A DNA stretch of 64,000 bases from an uncultured Alphaproteobacteria bacterium (lineage in GTDB: Bacteria; Pseudomonadota; Alphaproteobacteria; JALCBB01), in the NCBI GenBank assembly GCA_958267355.1, contig OY279575.1:1682295-1746294 (forward strand), read 5' to 3'. The position numbers and the translations under genes are program-made. Position 1 is the stretch's first letter; the number at the start of each line of letters is the position of its first letter. The notes under the pieces are model-generated. The model saw only the letters and a list, made by a program, of their open reading frames with translations, was not told the origin of the DNA and did not search any database. Positions 9,157 through 18,718 of the stretch are shown piece by piece.

Positions 9157-10122
9157 TTGTCTGTGATTGTGCCTGAAAGCCCTGCTTCTGCTGTGTCTTC
9201 TGCTTCTGTGGTGCAGGTGACGCTACGCCAAGCCCTGTCGTTTGGCTGGTTTGCCGTGCCATCGCTGGCGATTCTGCTTGCCTTGGGTTTCTGGCAGCTC
9301 TCCCGCCTAGAGTGGAAGGAAACCTTGCTTGCGGATCTGGATTCCCTTGCCGCTTCCCCGCCAACGGATTTAGGCACAGCTTCTGGTACTGAATTGTTTT
9401 CCTTGCAGGAATTTCAGCCCGTCCAAGCCCACGGAGAATTTCTAGGCACTTTAACTTTGGCGGTAGGCCCGCGGAGCTTTCCAAACCTGCCCGCCCGCCA
9501 AGCGCAAGGCACCAAAGGGCAAGACAGTAAAAAAACGAGCGCACCAGACCAACACCCACGCCAAGATGGGAGACAAAAAAATGGCGCGTGGATTGTCAGA
9601 CCCTTCGTCTTAAGCAAGACAAAAACTCTGCTGTGGGTAGTCCAGGGATGGTCTCCCTTCGTCAGCGGTAAAGCCGAGCTGGAAGCAATTCCTCCACCCC
9701 CTACAGGAACACACAGCGTGACAGGCGTATTGCGCTTTGGGGGCTGGTACGGCAGAGAGTTTTTCCGCCCCCCCTGGCCTGAATTTCAATCAGCAACCAC
9801 AACCCTATACCCATGGGTTGAGCCCGAAGCGTTCGCGGAACTCCTAAGACAACAAACCGCAGAGCCAATCCCGCCCGCTACACTCGGCACTATCGGCTAC
9901 ATAACCCTAACCAAACCCGTAAGCCAATCGGTTTCGTCTGCGGATACCCTAGCCGAACCCGTGCCGCTTCCGCCTTCGCCAAACCTACGCAATCAACACG
10001 CCAACTATGCGCGCACTTGGTTTCTCCTAGCCGCCGCGTTAGCTGCCTTGTGGCTTGTGCGAATCCGCGATGCACTTGTCGCCCGCCGTAAAGCCAGAGA
10101 CAATTCACTACCCAAGGCTTGA
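9157..10122 (+). CDS. SURF1 family cytochrome oxidase assembly protein
   Basis: A SURF1/Shy1 protein of about 321 residues, involved in heme a insertion into oxidase subunit I. It shows the expected two terminal membrane helices: VPSLAILLALGFWQLSRLEWK with the family's G-x-W-Q-x-x-R signature, and a C-terminal YARTWFLLAAALAALWLVR. The central RPFVLSKTKTLLWVVQGW and HANYARTWF segments also fit. The frame opens with TTG at 9157; GTG codons at 9163 and 9169 are equally possible and no ribosome site stands out. Around residues 112-145 is a polar insertion (GTKGQDSKKTSAPDQ...) of low complexity. thrC begins 24 bases downstream. Confidence 0.85.
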   Translation: MSVIVPESPASAVSSASVVQVTLRQALSFGWFAVPSLAILLALGFWQLSRLEWKETLLADLDSLAASPPTDLGTASGTELFSLQEFQPVQAHGEFLGTLTLAVGPRSFPNLPARQAQGTKGQDSKKTSAPDQHPRQDGRQKNGAWIVRPFVLSKTKTLLWVVQGWSPFVSGKAELEAIPPPPTGTHSVTGVLRFGGWYGREFFRPPWPEFQSATTTLYPWVEPEAFAELLRQQTAEPIPPATLGTIGYITLTKPVSQSVSSADTLAEPVPLPPSPNLRNQHANYARTWFLLAAALAALWLVRIRDALVARRKARDNSLPKA

Positions 10123-10145
10123 GTGAGTGCTAAACTGGCGAAGTC

Positions 10146-11654
10146 GTGTCTGAGTCAATTCCCTACTTCTCTACCCGCGACGCAACAGGAGATCACCCCT
10201 GTTCGTTTGACGCGTTACTGCTGACGGGCACGGCTCCTGATGGCGGACTTTATCTGCCTGCCCAGTTTCCGCGGCTTGATGCTACACCGCCGCCCGTGGT
10301 GGCACAGGAAACCGACAAGGCAACAGACAAGACAGCGGGCAGGGCAACGGACAAGACAGCGGGCAGAGCAACGGACAAAGCAATAGCCAGAGCTTACGAA
10401 GATACAGTTCTGTCTGTGCTTGCTCCCTACGCCGCAGGCTCGGCACTGGAAAGCGAACTGCCTGCCCTCCTACACGCCGCCTACACAAACTTTCACCATC
10501 CAGATATCGCCCCGCTCCGCCAGCTGGAATCAAACCTGTGGCTTTTAGAACTTTTTCACGGTCCAACTTTTTCCTTCAAAGATCTAGCAATGCAGTGCTT
10601 GGGACAGCTCATCCCTGCCCTTCTTGCCAAGCAAGGCAAAGAAATCACAATCCTTGTCGCAACCAGCGGCGATACAGGCTCTGCCGCTTTAGCTGCCTTT
10701 GCTGACAAACCACTTGTACGGTGCATCGTGCTCTATCCCGAAGGGCGCGTATCAGAAGTCCAGCGCAAGCAGATGACAACCCGCACTGCCCGTAATGTTC
10801 AAGCCGTTGCTGTGCGCGGTACCTTTGACGATTGCCAAGCACTCGTCAAACAAGCCTTCGCTCAAGAACCCTGGCGCAAGCACTACGGACTTACTGCAGT
10901 TAACTCCATTAACTGGGTGCGGCTTGTCATTCAAGCGGCATACTATGTGGCAGCAGCATACAAACTAAAGAATCAAACAGGCGCAAACAAAGTTTCTTTC
11001 GTCGTACCAAGCGGCAACTTCGGCAATGCCTACGCAGGATGGGTAGCAAAACAAATGGGTGCGCCCATCGCCACAATCGGTATTGCCACCAACAACAATG
11101 ATATTCTGGCGCGGTTCTTAGCAACGGGCACTATGACAAGCCGTAGCGTTCAGCCGACGATTGCTCCGTCTATGGATATTCAGGTGCCAAGCAATTTTGA
11201 GCGTCTGCTCTTTGGACTCTTTAACCGCGATGCAATCCGCACGGCTGAAGTTTTAGCCAAGTTTGCAAACACAGGAACCCTTGCCGTGGAAGCTGGACTC
11301 TTAGCAAAAGTCCAGAGCGATTTTTGGGGTACTGCCGTTAGCGAAGAAGATATCCGCCAAGAAATCGCCCATAGCCTTCGCCGTTGCGAAGTCTTGCTCG
11401 ATCCGCATAGTGCCATCGGAGTCTTTGCCGCCCGCCATTCTTTAGCGAGCCAGCAAGCAGGCAGTGAAACGACACCTGTGGTCGCGCTTGGCTGTGCGCA
11501 TCCTGCCAAGTTTCCAGACACGGTGGAAGAAGCGGCGGGCATGGCTCCTGAAACGCCTTCTGCCTTGGCGGATGTGCTCGCCGCCCGCGAGAATCTACAG
11601 ACAATCGACAATGATCTTTCCGCACTCGCCGCCTTTCTGGAGCAAGGGGTATGA
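10146..11654 (+). CDS. thrC: Threonine synthase
   Basis: A 502-residue PLP enzyme converting O-phospho-homoserine to threonine. The PLP lysine is Lys145 in HGPTFSFKDLAMQ; the cofactor phosphate loop is seen in ATSGDTGSAAL, and VNSINWVR and VPSGNFGN are family hallmarks. It starts at GTG 10146 with the conserved MSESIPYFSTRD. Residues about 54-82 contain an in-frame tandem repeat from a 24-bp unit (two near-copies of TDKTAGRA plus a partial one), absent from ordinary ThrC proteins and located in the N-terminal domain before the YEDTVLSVL helix. The end overlaps the M16 peptidase start by ATGA. thrB lies about 7 kb away in an operon with ispH. Confidence 0.95.
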   Translation: MSESIPYFSTRDATGDHPCSFDALLLTGTAPDGGLYLPAQFPRLDATPPPVVAQETDKATDKTAGRATDKTAGRATDKAIARAYEDTVLSVLAPYAAGSALESELPALLHAAYTNFHHPDIAPLRQLESNLWLLELFHGPTFSFKDLAMQCLGQLIPALLAKQGKEITILVATSGDTGSAALAAFADKPLVRCIVLYPEGRVSEVQRKQMTTRTARNVQAVAVRGTFDDCQALVKQAFAQEPWRKHYGLTAVNSINWVRLVIQAAYYVAAAYKLKNQTGANKVSFVVPSGNFGNAYAGWVAKQMGAPIATIGIATNNNDILARFLATGTMTSRSVQPTIAPSMDIQVPSNFERLLFGLFNRDAIRTAEVLAKFANTGTLAVEAGLLAKVQSDFWGTAVSEEDIRQEIAHSLRRCEVLLDPHSAIGVFAARHSLASQQAGSETTPVVALGCAHPAKFPDTVEEAAGMAPETPSALADVLAARENLQTIDNDLSALAAFLEQGV

Positions 11655-13225
11655 CGCAAACCGCCAAAACCAAGGGCGCAAAGTCGGCAAAGCCCCAGAG
11701 CCGAGGCCAGAGCCAAGACAAGAGCCAAGACAAGAGCGGAGCCAAGAATGGAAAAGCCCCGAAGCAAAGCCGCTCCGCCACAGACATTCGCGAAGAGCCG
11801 CAGGTGGTGCGTCTGGCTTCGGGTTTGACGGTGGCTTCTGAGACAATGGCAGAAGCTGACTCGGTCACTCTTGGCTTGTGGGTGCGGGCAGGGGCAGGAC
11901 ACGAACAAGAAGACGAAAGCGGCTTGGCTCACTTGTTGGAGCATATGGTCTTCAAGGGTACGCGCCACCGTGATGGGCGGCAAATTGTGGAGACCATAGA
12001 AGACTTGGGCGGCTGGATTAACGCGGCAACAGGACGCGAAGCCACTTCGTATGAATGCAAGGTTCCGCCTGAAGGAGTGGAAACAGCAATTGCGTTGCTG
12101 GCTGAATTGTTTCACGAGCCGTTGTTGCAGGACAAAGATTTAGAAGCCGAGCGCGAAGTTGTCTTGCAAGAACTCGGACAAGCCGAAGACACGCCTGACG
12201 ATATTATTTTTGATAGGTTTCAGGAACAGGCTTGGGGCGGACATAGTTTGGGCAGACCCATTTTGGGTACAAAAAAGTCTTTGCGGTCTTTTACGACCGA
12301 CTCGTTGCACGGCTTTCGTGCGCGTTTGTATGAGCCTTCGCGGCTTTTGCTGACAGCGGCGGGTGCGATTGATGGCGATAGCTTAACCAAGCTTGCTGAA
12401 GCGGCTTTTCCTGCCCAAGCCAGTGCTACCCAAGCCAAGACCAACCAAGCCAGTACTACCCAAGCCAAGACTCCCCAAACCAGTAGCACCCAAGCCAGTA
12501 GCACTCAAACCAATAGCACTCAAACCAATAGCACTCAAACCAATAGCAAGGGTGCACCCACGGCACACAACAGCAAAGCAAAAGACTCAGACCTACACTT
12601 CGGATGCGAAACCTATCTCAACGAATTAACTACGCCTGAGTACAGCGGCGGCTTTTTGAGTGCAGGGGAAAGCTTTACCCAGTTGCATATCGTTCAAGGG
12701 TTTCCTGCCTATGGGCGACGGGCTGACGAGTGGCCGACTCTTGCCGCTTTGTCGCAAATTTTGGGGGGTGGTATGTCGTCAAGGCTTTTCCAATCGTTGC
12801 GCGAAGAAGCAGGACTTGCCTACGCAGTCCATAGCTTTGTCTCGTCGCTCTCGCACGCGGGCTTGTTCGGAGTCTATGCTGGCACAGAAAGTGCCCGTGG
12901 CACTGAGCTCCTGACCCGCTTGAATAAGATTCAAGACGATTTGGCAACGCGGGCTCCGCCTGTCCAAGAAGTAGAACGCGCACGGGCGCAACTGCGCACA
13001 AGCCTTTTATTTTCACGCGAACGCAGTGAAGCGCGAATGGAATCTCTGGCAGGGCGATTTCTTGCTTGGGGCAAGCCGACTCCGCTGGCGGATACCTTGG
13101 CACGGCTAGACGGAGTGACTCCTGAAGCTGTGCGCACCCTTGCCGAGAAGATCTTTTCGTGTCCGCCGACTCGTGTCACCTTGGGTCCGCTGTCAAAGTC
13201 CGCCCACGCCGCTTTTGCCAAATAG
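11651..13225 (+). CDS. M16 family zinc metallopeptidase (processing-peptidase-like)
   Basis: A 524-residue pitrilysin-type peptidase. The inverted zinc motif HLLEH is at residues 94-98, with the downstream zinc ligand in EREVVLQEL. The C-terminal half carries the AYAVHSFVSS and AGTES segments typical of the mitochondrial processing peptidase beta-like subgroup. Two low-complexity stretches stand out: a basic Gln/Ser/Lys N-terminus (SRGQSQDKSQDKSGAK) and, near residues 255-305, a Gln/Thr/Ser repeat built from 15-bp units such as ACTCAAACCAATAGC. The latter falls between family blocks, likely in a surface loop. Translationally coupled to thrC through ATGA, an arrangement common in alphaproteobacteria. 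Confidence 0.92.
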   Translation: MTQTAKTKGAKSAKPQSRGQSQDKSQDKSGAKNGKAPKQSRSATDIREEPQVVRLASGLTVASETMAEADSVTLGLWVRAGAGHEQEDESGLAHLLEHMVFKGTRHRDGRQIVETIEDLGGWINAATGREATSYECKVPPEGVETAIALLAELFHEPLLQDKDLEAEREVVLQELGQAEDTPDDIIFDRFQEQAWGGHSLGRPILGTKKSLRSFTTDSLHGFRARLYEPSRLLLTAAGAIDGDSLTKLAEAAFPAQASATQAKTNQASTTQAKTPQTSSTQASSTQTNSTQTNSTQTNSKGAPTAHNSKAKDSDLHFGCETYLNELTTPEYSGGFLSAGESFTQLHIVQGFPAYGRRADEWPTLAALSQILGGGMSSRLFQSLREEAGLAYAVHSFVSSLSHAGLFGVYAGTESARGTELLTRLNKIQDDLATRAPPVQEVERARAQLRTSLLFSRERSEARMESLAGRFLAWGKPTPLADTLARLDGVTPEAVRTLAEKIFSCPPTRVTLGPLSKSAHAAFAK

Positions 13226-13332
13226 GTGCCGAGTCGGCGACAAGTCGGTGTCAAGCAGGTAGCAAGTAAGCACTAAGTAGGCACCAGACCCGCATCTACC
13301 CGACCCTTGAAGCCCAAGGGCAGGACAAGCCG

Positions 13333-13815
13333 TTAAAGAAGCTTTAAAACTTCTTCAGCACTCGAGACTCCGAACGAGTGTTGCGGTTCTACCCACAGAC
13401 CCTTAACAATCTTGTCTTCTGCCAAAAGCGCATAACGCTGACTGCGCAGACCAAAGCCCGCATCGCTTAAGTCTAACTCTAAGCCTGCCGCCTTGGTAAA
13501 AAGCGCACTGCCATCAGCCAGCATATCAATCTGCGCACTTGCCGCTTCGTATTTTTCTCCCCACGCCGCCATAACGAAAGGATCATTGACCGAAAGGCAA
13601 GCAATTTGCTCAATCCCCTTGGCACGAAGGGCTTGTGCCTGCTCCACATAGCCTGGCAAGTGCTTGGCAGAACAAGTCGGAGTAAAAGCTCCTGGCACAG
13701 CAAAGAGCAAAACTTTCTTGCCCCCAAAGTAATCGTGGGTGAAAACGCTTTCTACACTTTTGCCGCGTTTGGTTTGTAGCTCCACATTGGGAAGCATTTC
13801 GCCTTCTTGTATCAT
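13333..13815 (-). CDS. Peroxiredoxin, Prx5-type
   Basis: A 160-residue peroxiredoxin of the redoxin/Prx5 group that reduces peroxides using a peroxidatic cysteine. Cys48 sits in VPGAFTPTCSAKHLPGY, the family active-site sequence, with the supporting Thr and a later Arg in GLRSQRYALL. The length is standard. The ATG at 13815 is preceded by AAGGAGA at good spacing, so the start is well supported. It is transcribed in the same direction as, and downstream of, the DsbD-like gene; both serve thiol redox chemistry, but a shared transcript is only a possibility since 75 bases separate them. Confidence 0.93.
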   Translation of the reverse strand: MIQEGEMLPNVELQTKRGKSVESVFTHDYFGGKKVLLFAVPGAFTPTCSAKHLPGYVEQAQALRAKGIEQIACLSVNDPFVMAAWGEKYEAASAQIDMLADGSALFTKAAGLELDLSDAGFGLRSQRYALLAEDKIVKGLWVEPQHSFGVSSAEEVLKLL

Positions 13816-13890
13816 CGCTGTCTCCTTGAGATTTTTGTGCTGTTCGCTTTTTATTTAAGCTCTGGGTCTATGTTTTACACGCGCAGAACT

Positions 13891-16233
13891 TTAACTGCCA
13901 CTCGCCTGGGCCAGAGCTTGCAAAAGCGAACTTTTGGTCAAAAGCTCGGGCAGTAGAATTCCATCTAGGGCACCTGGACCATAGACAGCTGTGAAAGGAA
14001 TGCCATAGCGTCCGTGGTGGGCAAGCCAGGCGGCAATTTCTGGGTCGGGCTCTGTCCAATCGCCGAGCAGAGCAATGGTTTCTTCGCCTGCCAAGATTTG
14101 CTCAATTGCCTGCGAACGCAAAACTAAAGACTCATTGACCTTACAGGTCACACACCAATCAGCCGTGAAGACCACAAGCGAAACCTTGTTGCTCGTTACT
14201 GCAACTTCAATCGCCCGTGGCGAAAAAACCTGCCACGGAGCAGGCAAGCGTGCCACCTTGTCTTGACGCTCAGGCGTGGGGGCGAAAGTGCCATCATCAC
14301 CCTTACCGAGCCCATAGGGCAACAACAGCACGGCAACAATCAAGCTCGCGATGGCTCCACGCGATAGGGCTTGGCTTTGGCTTGTCTTTTTACCTTCCCT
14401 TCTGCTCTCCCTTTTATTTTCTTGGCGCAAAAGCATTAGCAACATACCCAGCAAGGCAACTGCCATCCACGCTATAGCTCCATCCAGCAGGCTGATAAGC
14501 CAGAGTGCAGTGAGCAAGAGACCAAAGCCCAAGAGTCGTTCCAGCCGCTCCATCCACGCCCCAGGACGCGGCAAAAATCGCGCTCCCTGTGGCACAGCGG
14601 CAAAGATAAGCCACGGAGCCGCAAACCCTGTCGCCATCGCAAAAAAGATGAGCAAAGTGTCTGCCGTGTTTAAGGTCAAGGCAAATCCTACTGCCGTGCC
14701 TAAGAATGGTGCTGAGCAGGGAGTCGCCAACAAAGTCGCCAAGAAGCCCGCCGAGAAATCCGATAAGAACTTGGAGCGATTTGCTTCTTCGCCCAAGCGG
14801 GGAGACGAACCCGCAACAGACGAACCCGCAGATGAACCCACAGATGAACCCGCAGATGAACCTAAAGAGCCAAAGCCAAGCGGCAAACGCCACCAGCCCC
14901 ACACCCAAGCCGTAAATAGCGTTAAAGCCAAAGCCATAACCACAAGAAAAGTCGGACTTTGAAACTGCACACCCCATCCCGCTGTGCGTGCAAGGGCTAC
15001 CGTTACAGCAACGGCAATTCCTAAGCTCATAAAGGCGGCGTAAATGCCCAAGCTAGAAACTACAAAACCCTGCCGCACCTGTTGTAAAAACTTTTCCCCG
15101 CCTTCGTCTTCTGGATTCCCACCTTCTGTGTCTGCTTCGGCTTCTTCGCGCAAACGCAAAAGATGCAGAATCTTCAAGGTCAAAACAGGTAAGACGCAAG
15201 GCATAAAGTTCAGGATCAATCCGCCCAAAAACGCTAAGAGCAGAACAGGCAGTACATTGAAGTTTTGCAGAAGGGCGAAGCTACTATTAATTTCCCAGCC
15301 GCGATGGGCAACAGTACCCACAGGAGCCGCTCGGTCAGCAAAGCTGATACTGAAGGCGCGTCCTGCGAGCTGGCGGGGGTCTAAGCCTGGAGCTGTGCGT
15401 AGCGGCAAGACAAACGAAAGGCTTGTACTGCCATCGGTGTTTTCGTGGCTGATGATTTCTTCGGCTTCGCCAAACAAAGCATCTTGCGAAGCCGCAAGAA
15501 TGTGGGGGGCGACAAGCGGTACAGGCAGGCGTGCGGATACGACCATTTTTGCGCCTGTAGAATCGTCTTGCTCTATGGCTTGGGTCAGCAAGCGCACGCG
15601 GTGGTCTTGAGTTGTCGGTACCCGTGCCAAGGCTTGCAGTAGGGATTTTTGATGGGGTGAGTCCGCGCCACCTGTTGTGCCTGTATCATTGTCTAGGGCA
15701 GGTAAAGTCAGCGCGACTTGTGCCTGATGCGGAATGCATAGCTGCTTGCACGCAAGATAAAAAATATTGCCCTTGAGTTTTACTTCGCGACTTCCATCTA
15801 GCCCTCCGATTAGAAGCGGCAGAATTACCTTGCCGCTGTCGTAGCCTAAAAAATCTTCGCCAAATAACGAAAATCGTTTGGGTAGGGGCCAGAAGATTTC
15901 TGCTGCTTGCAGATTTTCTGAAGCTTGCCAATTGGTTTCGGCGCCAAACCCTGCCGCCCCTGGAGTGTGCCAGTAGGTTTTCCAACCCTCGGCAAGCTGA
16001 AACTCCAGACCCGCGAGCTGGATTTTTTTGTCAGTCCCTTCTTGTGCCGCACTTGCGACACCGAGCATTGAAAAAGAGCCCGAAGCAGATATCAGACGCA
16101 CTGCCGCAACTTCGCCTTTCTGCCAAGCTGAGTCGTACTGTACTTCTGCCATAGCAGGACGCATTAAGGCTACGCTTGCGAGTCCGCAAGCGACTGCGTA
16201 GCCAAGCTGTGCTATTCGGGGTGCTGTCTTCAT
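13891..16233 (-). CDS. DsbD/ScsB-type membrane thiol:disulfide reductase
   Basis: A 780-residue three-part protein: a signal peptide and periplasmic N-terminal domain (about 30-320), an eight-helix DsbD core (about 330-620) with FMPCVLPVLTLKIL and LATPCSAPFLGTAVGFAL carrying the paired core cysteines, and a C-terminal thioredoxin-like domain with the CxxC pair Cys694/Cys697 in FTADWCVTCKVNES. It should carry electrons from cytoplasmic thioredoxin to periplasmic substrates. In the loop after the fourth core helix is a repeat of Gly/Ser/Ala/Val units (GSSAGSSVGSS) encoded by about 12-bp tandem units at 14810-14872. A divergent gene, algH, begins 152 bases away. The start ATG at 16233 lacks a strong ribosome site. 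Confidence 0.9.
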   Translation of the reverse strand: MKTAPRIAQLGYAVACGLASVALMRPAMAEVQYDSAWQKGEVAAVRLISASGSFSMLGVASAAQEGTDKKIQLAGLEFQLAEGWKTYWHTPGAAGFGAETNWQASENLQAAEIFWPLPKRFSLFGEDFLGYDSGKVILPLLIGGLDGSREVKLKGNIFYLACKQLCIPHQAQVALTLPALDNDTGTTGGADSPHQKSLLQALARVPTTQDHRVRLLTQAIEQDDSTGAKMVVSARLPVPLVAPHILAASQDALFGEAEEIISHENTDGSTSLSFVLPLRTAPGLDPRQLAGRAFSISFADRAAPVGTVAHRGWEINSSFALLQNFNVLPVLLLAFLGGLILNFMPCVLPVLTLKILHLLRLREEAEADTEGGNPEDEGGEKFLQQVRQGFVVSSLGIYAAFMSLGIAVAVTVALARTAGWGVQFQSPTFLVVMALALTLFTAWVWGWWRLPLGFGSLGSSAGSSVGSSAGSSVAGSSPRLGEEANRSKFLSDFSAGFLATLLATPCSAPFLGTAVGFALTLNTADTLLIFFAMATGFAAPWLIFAAVPQGARFLPRPGAWMERLERLLGFGLLLTALWLISLLDGAIAWMAVALLGMLLMLLRQENKRESRREGKKTSQSQALSRGAIASLIVAVLLLPYGLGKGDDGTFAPTPERQDKVARLPAPWQVFSPRAIEVAVTSNKVSLVVFTADWCVTCKVNESLVLRSQAIEQILAGEETIALLGDWTEPDPEIAAWLAHHGRYGIPFTAVYGPGALDGILLPELLTKSSLLQALAQASGS

Positions 16234-16384
16234 TGTGCTGGTTTAGTCCCTGTTAATCCCCGTCAGGAGTTAATCCCTGTCAGAAGTAAGAGTATAGGGC
16301 AAACCTGTGCTGTATTTATGGTCTCTTTTGCCTGTGGTTTTTGTAGTATAATTGCTGAGTGGTAACGAATCTGTGGGGGCTTCT

Positions 16385-17116
16385 ATGGCTGACGACGATA
16401 TCTTTGATGATGACGAAGTCGCGGAAGATGATGAAGGCGATTTTGCTGATGAAGAGCAAAACCAAGCCCGCGTCTCAGAAGACTTGGTGCGGCTGACTCG
16501 TAGTTCGCGGGCGCGGAGTCCACGGCTTGCTCGTTCTTTGTCTGACGGTATTCCTGATCGGGGGGAAGATTTGGTTGGGCGGCTTTTGATTGCTACGCCT
16601 GAGATGCAGGATTCCAACTTTGCCCGTGCGGTGATTTATCTTTGTGAGTTCTCGCGGGAAGGGGCTATGGGTTTGATTATTAATCGTCCTGCTCCGCGGC
16701 TGAACTTTTCGGAAATTCTCCGCCAGCTTGGAATTGATTCGGACGAAAACGCGCCGCCGATTCGTGTGCAGATGGGTGGGCCTGTTGGTAGCGGACATGG
16801 CTTTGTCTTGCACTCGGACGATTACTTTAAAGAATCCACTTTGCGTCTGCCTGATGGAGTCGCCCTTACGGGGACAATGGATATTCTGCGGGCAATTTCG
16901 AGTGGTGATGGTCCGCGCAAGTCGTTTTTGGCTTTGGGCTATGCGGGCTGGGGTGCGGGACAGCTTGACGCTGAGCTTGCGCAGAACGCTTGGCTCACGG
17001 CTGATTGTGATGAAGAGCTGTTGTTCAACGCCGCTTTAGAAACCCGTTGGAGTGGCGCACTTTCGCGGATTGGCATACGGGCGGGAAGACTTTCCCCGTT
17101 TTCGGGTACTGCCTAG
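16385..17116 (+). CDS. YqgE/AlgH family protein (UPF0301)
   Basis: About 243 residues. The UPF0301 core starts near residue 55 with LLIATPEMQDSNFARAVIYL and continues with GAMGLIINRP, VQMGGPVGSGHGFVLH and GYAGWGAGQLDAEL, all typical. No biochemical function is established for the family. The first 40 residues are unusually acidic (ADDDIFDDDEVAEDDEGD), an extension not seen in short family members. I use the ATG at 16385 with GGGGGC upstream; a TTG 33 bases earlier is also in frame. The gene is divergent from the DsbD-like gene and converges with rnhA. Confidence 0.9.
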   Translation: MADDDIFDDDEVAEDDEGDFADEEQNQARVSEDLVRLTRSSRARSPRLARSLSDGIPDRGEDLVGRLLIATPEMQDSNFARAVIYLCEFSREGAMGLIINRPAPRLNFSEILRQLGIDSDENAPPIRVQMGGPVGSGHGFVLHSDDYFKESTLRLPDGVALTGTMDILRAISSGDGPRKSFLALGYAGWGAGQLDAELAQNAWLTADCDEELLFNAALETRWSGALSRIGIRAGRLSPFSGTA

Positions 17117-17165
17117 CTTCTTTAATCGGCGTTAGAAAATCAGCGTTAGAATTGGCGTTAGTGAA

Positions 17166-17669
17166 TTAACGCTTCTGGCGGGCGAGTTGGTGGGCGGCTT
17201 GATTGGCAAGTGCGTCAGCGCGTTCGTTGCCTGGATTTTGATTGTGCGCTCGCACCCATTGCCAAGTTATGCTTCGTCCGTGGCGAAGTGTGTCTAGACG
17301 TTTCCATAGATCTTGATTTTCAACGGGCTTGCGGGCGGCGGTTTTCCAGCCGCGGCGTTTCCAGCCTGCCAGCCACTCGGTTATGCCTTTGCTTAGGTAC
17401 TCGCTATCGGTAAAAATTTTGAGTGGTAGTTTGTGGCTTGTTGCTTCCAGAGCCTGAATAGCGGCTTCTAGCTCCATACGGTTGTTGGTGGTTTCAAGCA
17501 CTCCGCCTGAAAGCTCGCAGGAAGCACTTGTGCCGTCTATTCCCTGTGGCAGATATACCCCCCAGCCGCCGACTCCGGGGTTGCGTAGGCACGAGCCGTC
17601 GGTATAGGCGATGACTTCTACGGCCTTGCCTGTTGCTGGGTTTGGCGAGTTGTTTAGAGAGTTGTTCAT
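17166..17669 (-). CDS. rnhA: Ribonuclease HI
   Basis: A 167-residue RNase H1 that cleaves RNA in RNA-DNA hybrids. All four acidic catalytic residues are visible: Asp24 in YTDGSCLRNPG, Glu66 in NNRMELEAAI, Asp88 in IFTDSEYL, and Asp152 in NERADALAN; the catalytic-loop His lies in RAHNQNPGN. The ATG at 17669 overlaps the thrB stop (ATGA), indicating translational coupling in an ispH-thrB-rnhA operon, a common alphaproteobacterial arrangement. A second enzyme for hybrids, RNase HII, is encoded at 40.2 kb. Confidence 0.95.
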   Translation of the reverse strand: MNNSLNNSPNPATGKAVEVIAYTDGSCLRNPGVGGWGVYLPQGIDGTSASCELSGGVLETTNNRMELEAAIQALEATSHKLPLKIFTDSEYLSKGITEWLAGWKRRGWKTAARKPVENQDLWKRLDTLRHGRSITWQWVRAHNQNPGNERADALANQAAHQLARQKR

Positions 17670-18682
17670 AGAAGTGCTGTTTTTGGTATTGAGCCGAAGG
17701 CGAAGGTTTCGGCAAGGCGCAACATGGGTTCGGGGTCTTTCACGGCGACTTGCGAGTTGGCTTCGGTGATTAGCGCATCAACGAATCGTGTGAGGAAGAA
17801 TCGCAAGCCTGCTCCTGCGCAGAGTCCGCGCCAAGCTTGTTGTTCGTCTTTGTTGATTGGAGGCAAGGTTTCTGTTTGCTGGCGGGCTTGGCGGTATCCT
17901 GTGAGCAGGGCTTCAAGCGGAGCTACTTGCAATGTGCCTTGGGGTGAGCTGCTCCAGGCGATTGCGGCTACGGCTAGGTCGTAGGCGAGCGATTCTGTGC
18001 AGGCGAAATAGAAATCGATTACGCCGCAGATGGTGTTTTTGGAGACGAGAAAATTGTCGCAGAACAGATCCGCATGGACAACTCGCTGGGGTAGGGAATC
18101 GGCTCCGTGTAGGGTTTCATTGCAGAACGCCAAGATCCGCTCGGCTCGGACGAGCAGGGCTTCGCTTTCCTGTTTATTTTCTGGCGGACAATTTTGCTTT
18201 TGGGCTTCTTGTAGCAGTTTGTTCCAAGATTTGTGACCTAAGGTGTTGGCTCGTGTGCCTGTGAAGTCTTCGGCGGCGGAGTGCATCTGTGCGATTGTGT
18301 TTCCTGCTTGTGCGGCGAGGGCTGGAGTGATTTGTGCTTCGTCTAGGCTGGTTCCTGCTAGGCGTGTGACTAGAGCGGCGGGCTTGCCGCGGACTTTGCC
18401 GCTCCAGGAGTTATTGGCGAGGCGTAGGGCTTTTGGAGTTGTTAAGCCGTGTGCGTTTAGATGGTTTATGAAGCTGAGAAAGAAGGGCAGGTCTGCGGCT
18501 TGGACGCGCCGTTCGTAGAGGGTTAGGACGAATTGTCCGTGGCTTGTTTCTACGAAGAAGTTTGAGTTTTCTACGCCGCGCAGAATTCCTTCGTGGGCGA
18601 GATAGGAGCCGACTTGCTGTGGGTCGTAGAGGGCAAGGAAGTCCTTGCATTGGTCGGTGCTGACGGGCGTATAGACAGCCAC
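17666..18682 (-). CDS. thrB: Homoserine kinase, APH-fold type
   Basis: A 338-residue homoserine kinase of the aminoglycoside-phosphotransferase fold, the alphaproteobacterial form rather than the GHMP type. It begins MAVYTPVSTDQ and has GILRGVENSNFFVET, the catalytic loop VVHADLFCDNFLV, and ICGVIDFYFAC for the metal-binding Asp. It phosphorylates homoserine for ThrC. It starts with GTG at 18682, supported by AAAGGAA upstream. Its stop overlaps the rnhA start, and ispH lies just upstream on the same strand. Confidence 0.93.
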   Translation of the reverse strand: MAVYTPVSTDQCKDFLALYDPQQVGSYLAHEGILRGVENSNFFVETSHGQFVLTLYERRVQAADLPFFLSFINHLNAHGLTTPKALRLANNSWSGKVRGKPAALVTRLAGTSLDEAQITPALAAQAGNTIAQMHSAAEDFTGTRANTLGHKSWNKLLQEAQKQNCPPENKQESEALLVRAERILAFCNETLHGADSLPQRVVHADLFCDNFLVSKNTICGVIDFYFACTESLAYDLAVAAIAWSSSPQGTLQVAPLEALLTGYRQARQQTETLPPINKDEQQAWRGLCAGAGLRFFLTRFVDALITEANSQVAVKDPEPMLRLAETFAFGSIPKTALL

Positions 18683-18718
18683 GATGATTCCTTTCTGGTT
18701 ATTTTTGTGGCGGGTTTG

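Noticed and set aside
11180-12115. 311-residue minus-strand frame across thrC and the M16 gene
   Set aside because: Both genes beneath have clear catalytic motifs; this frame has none.
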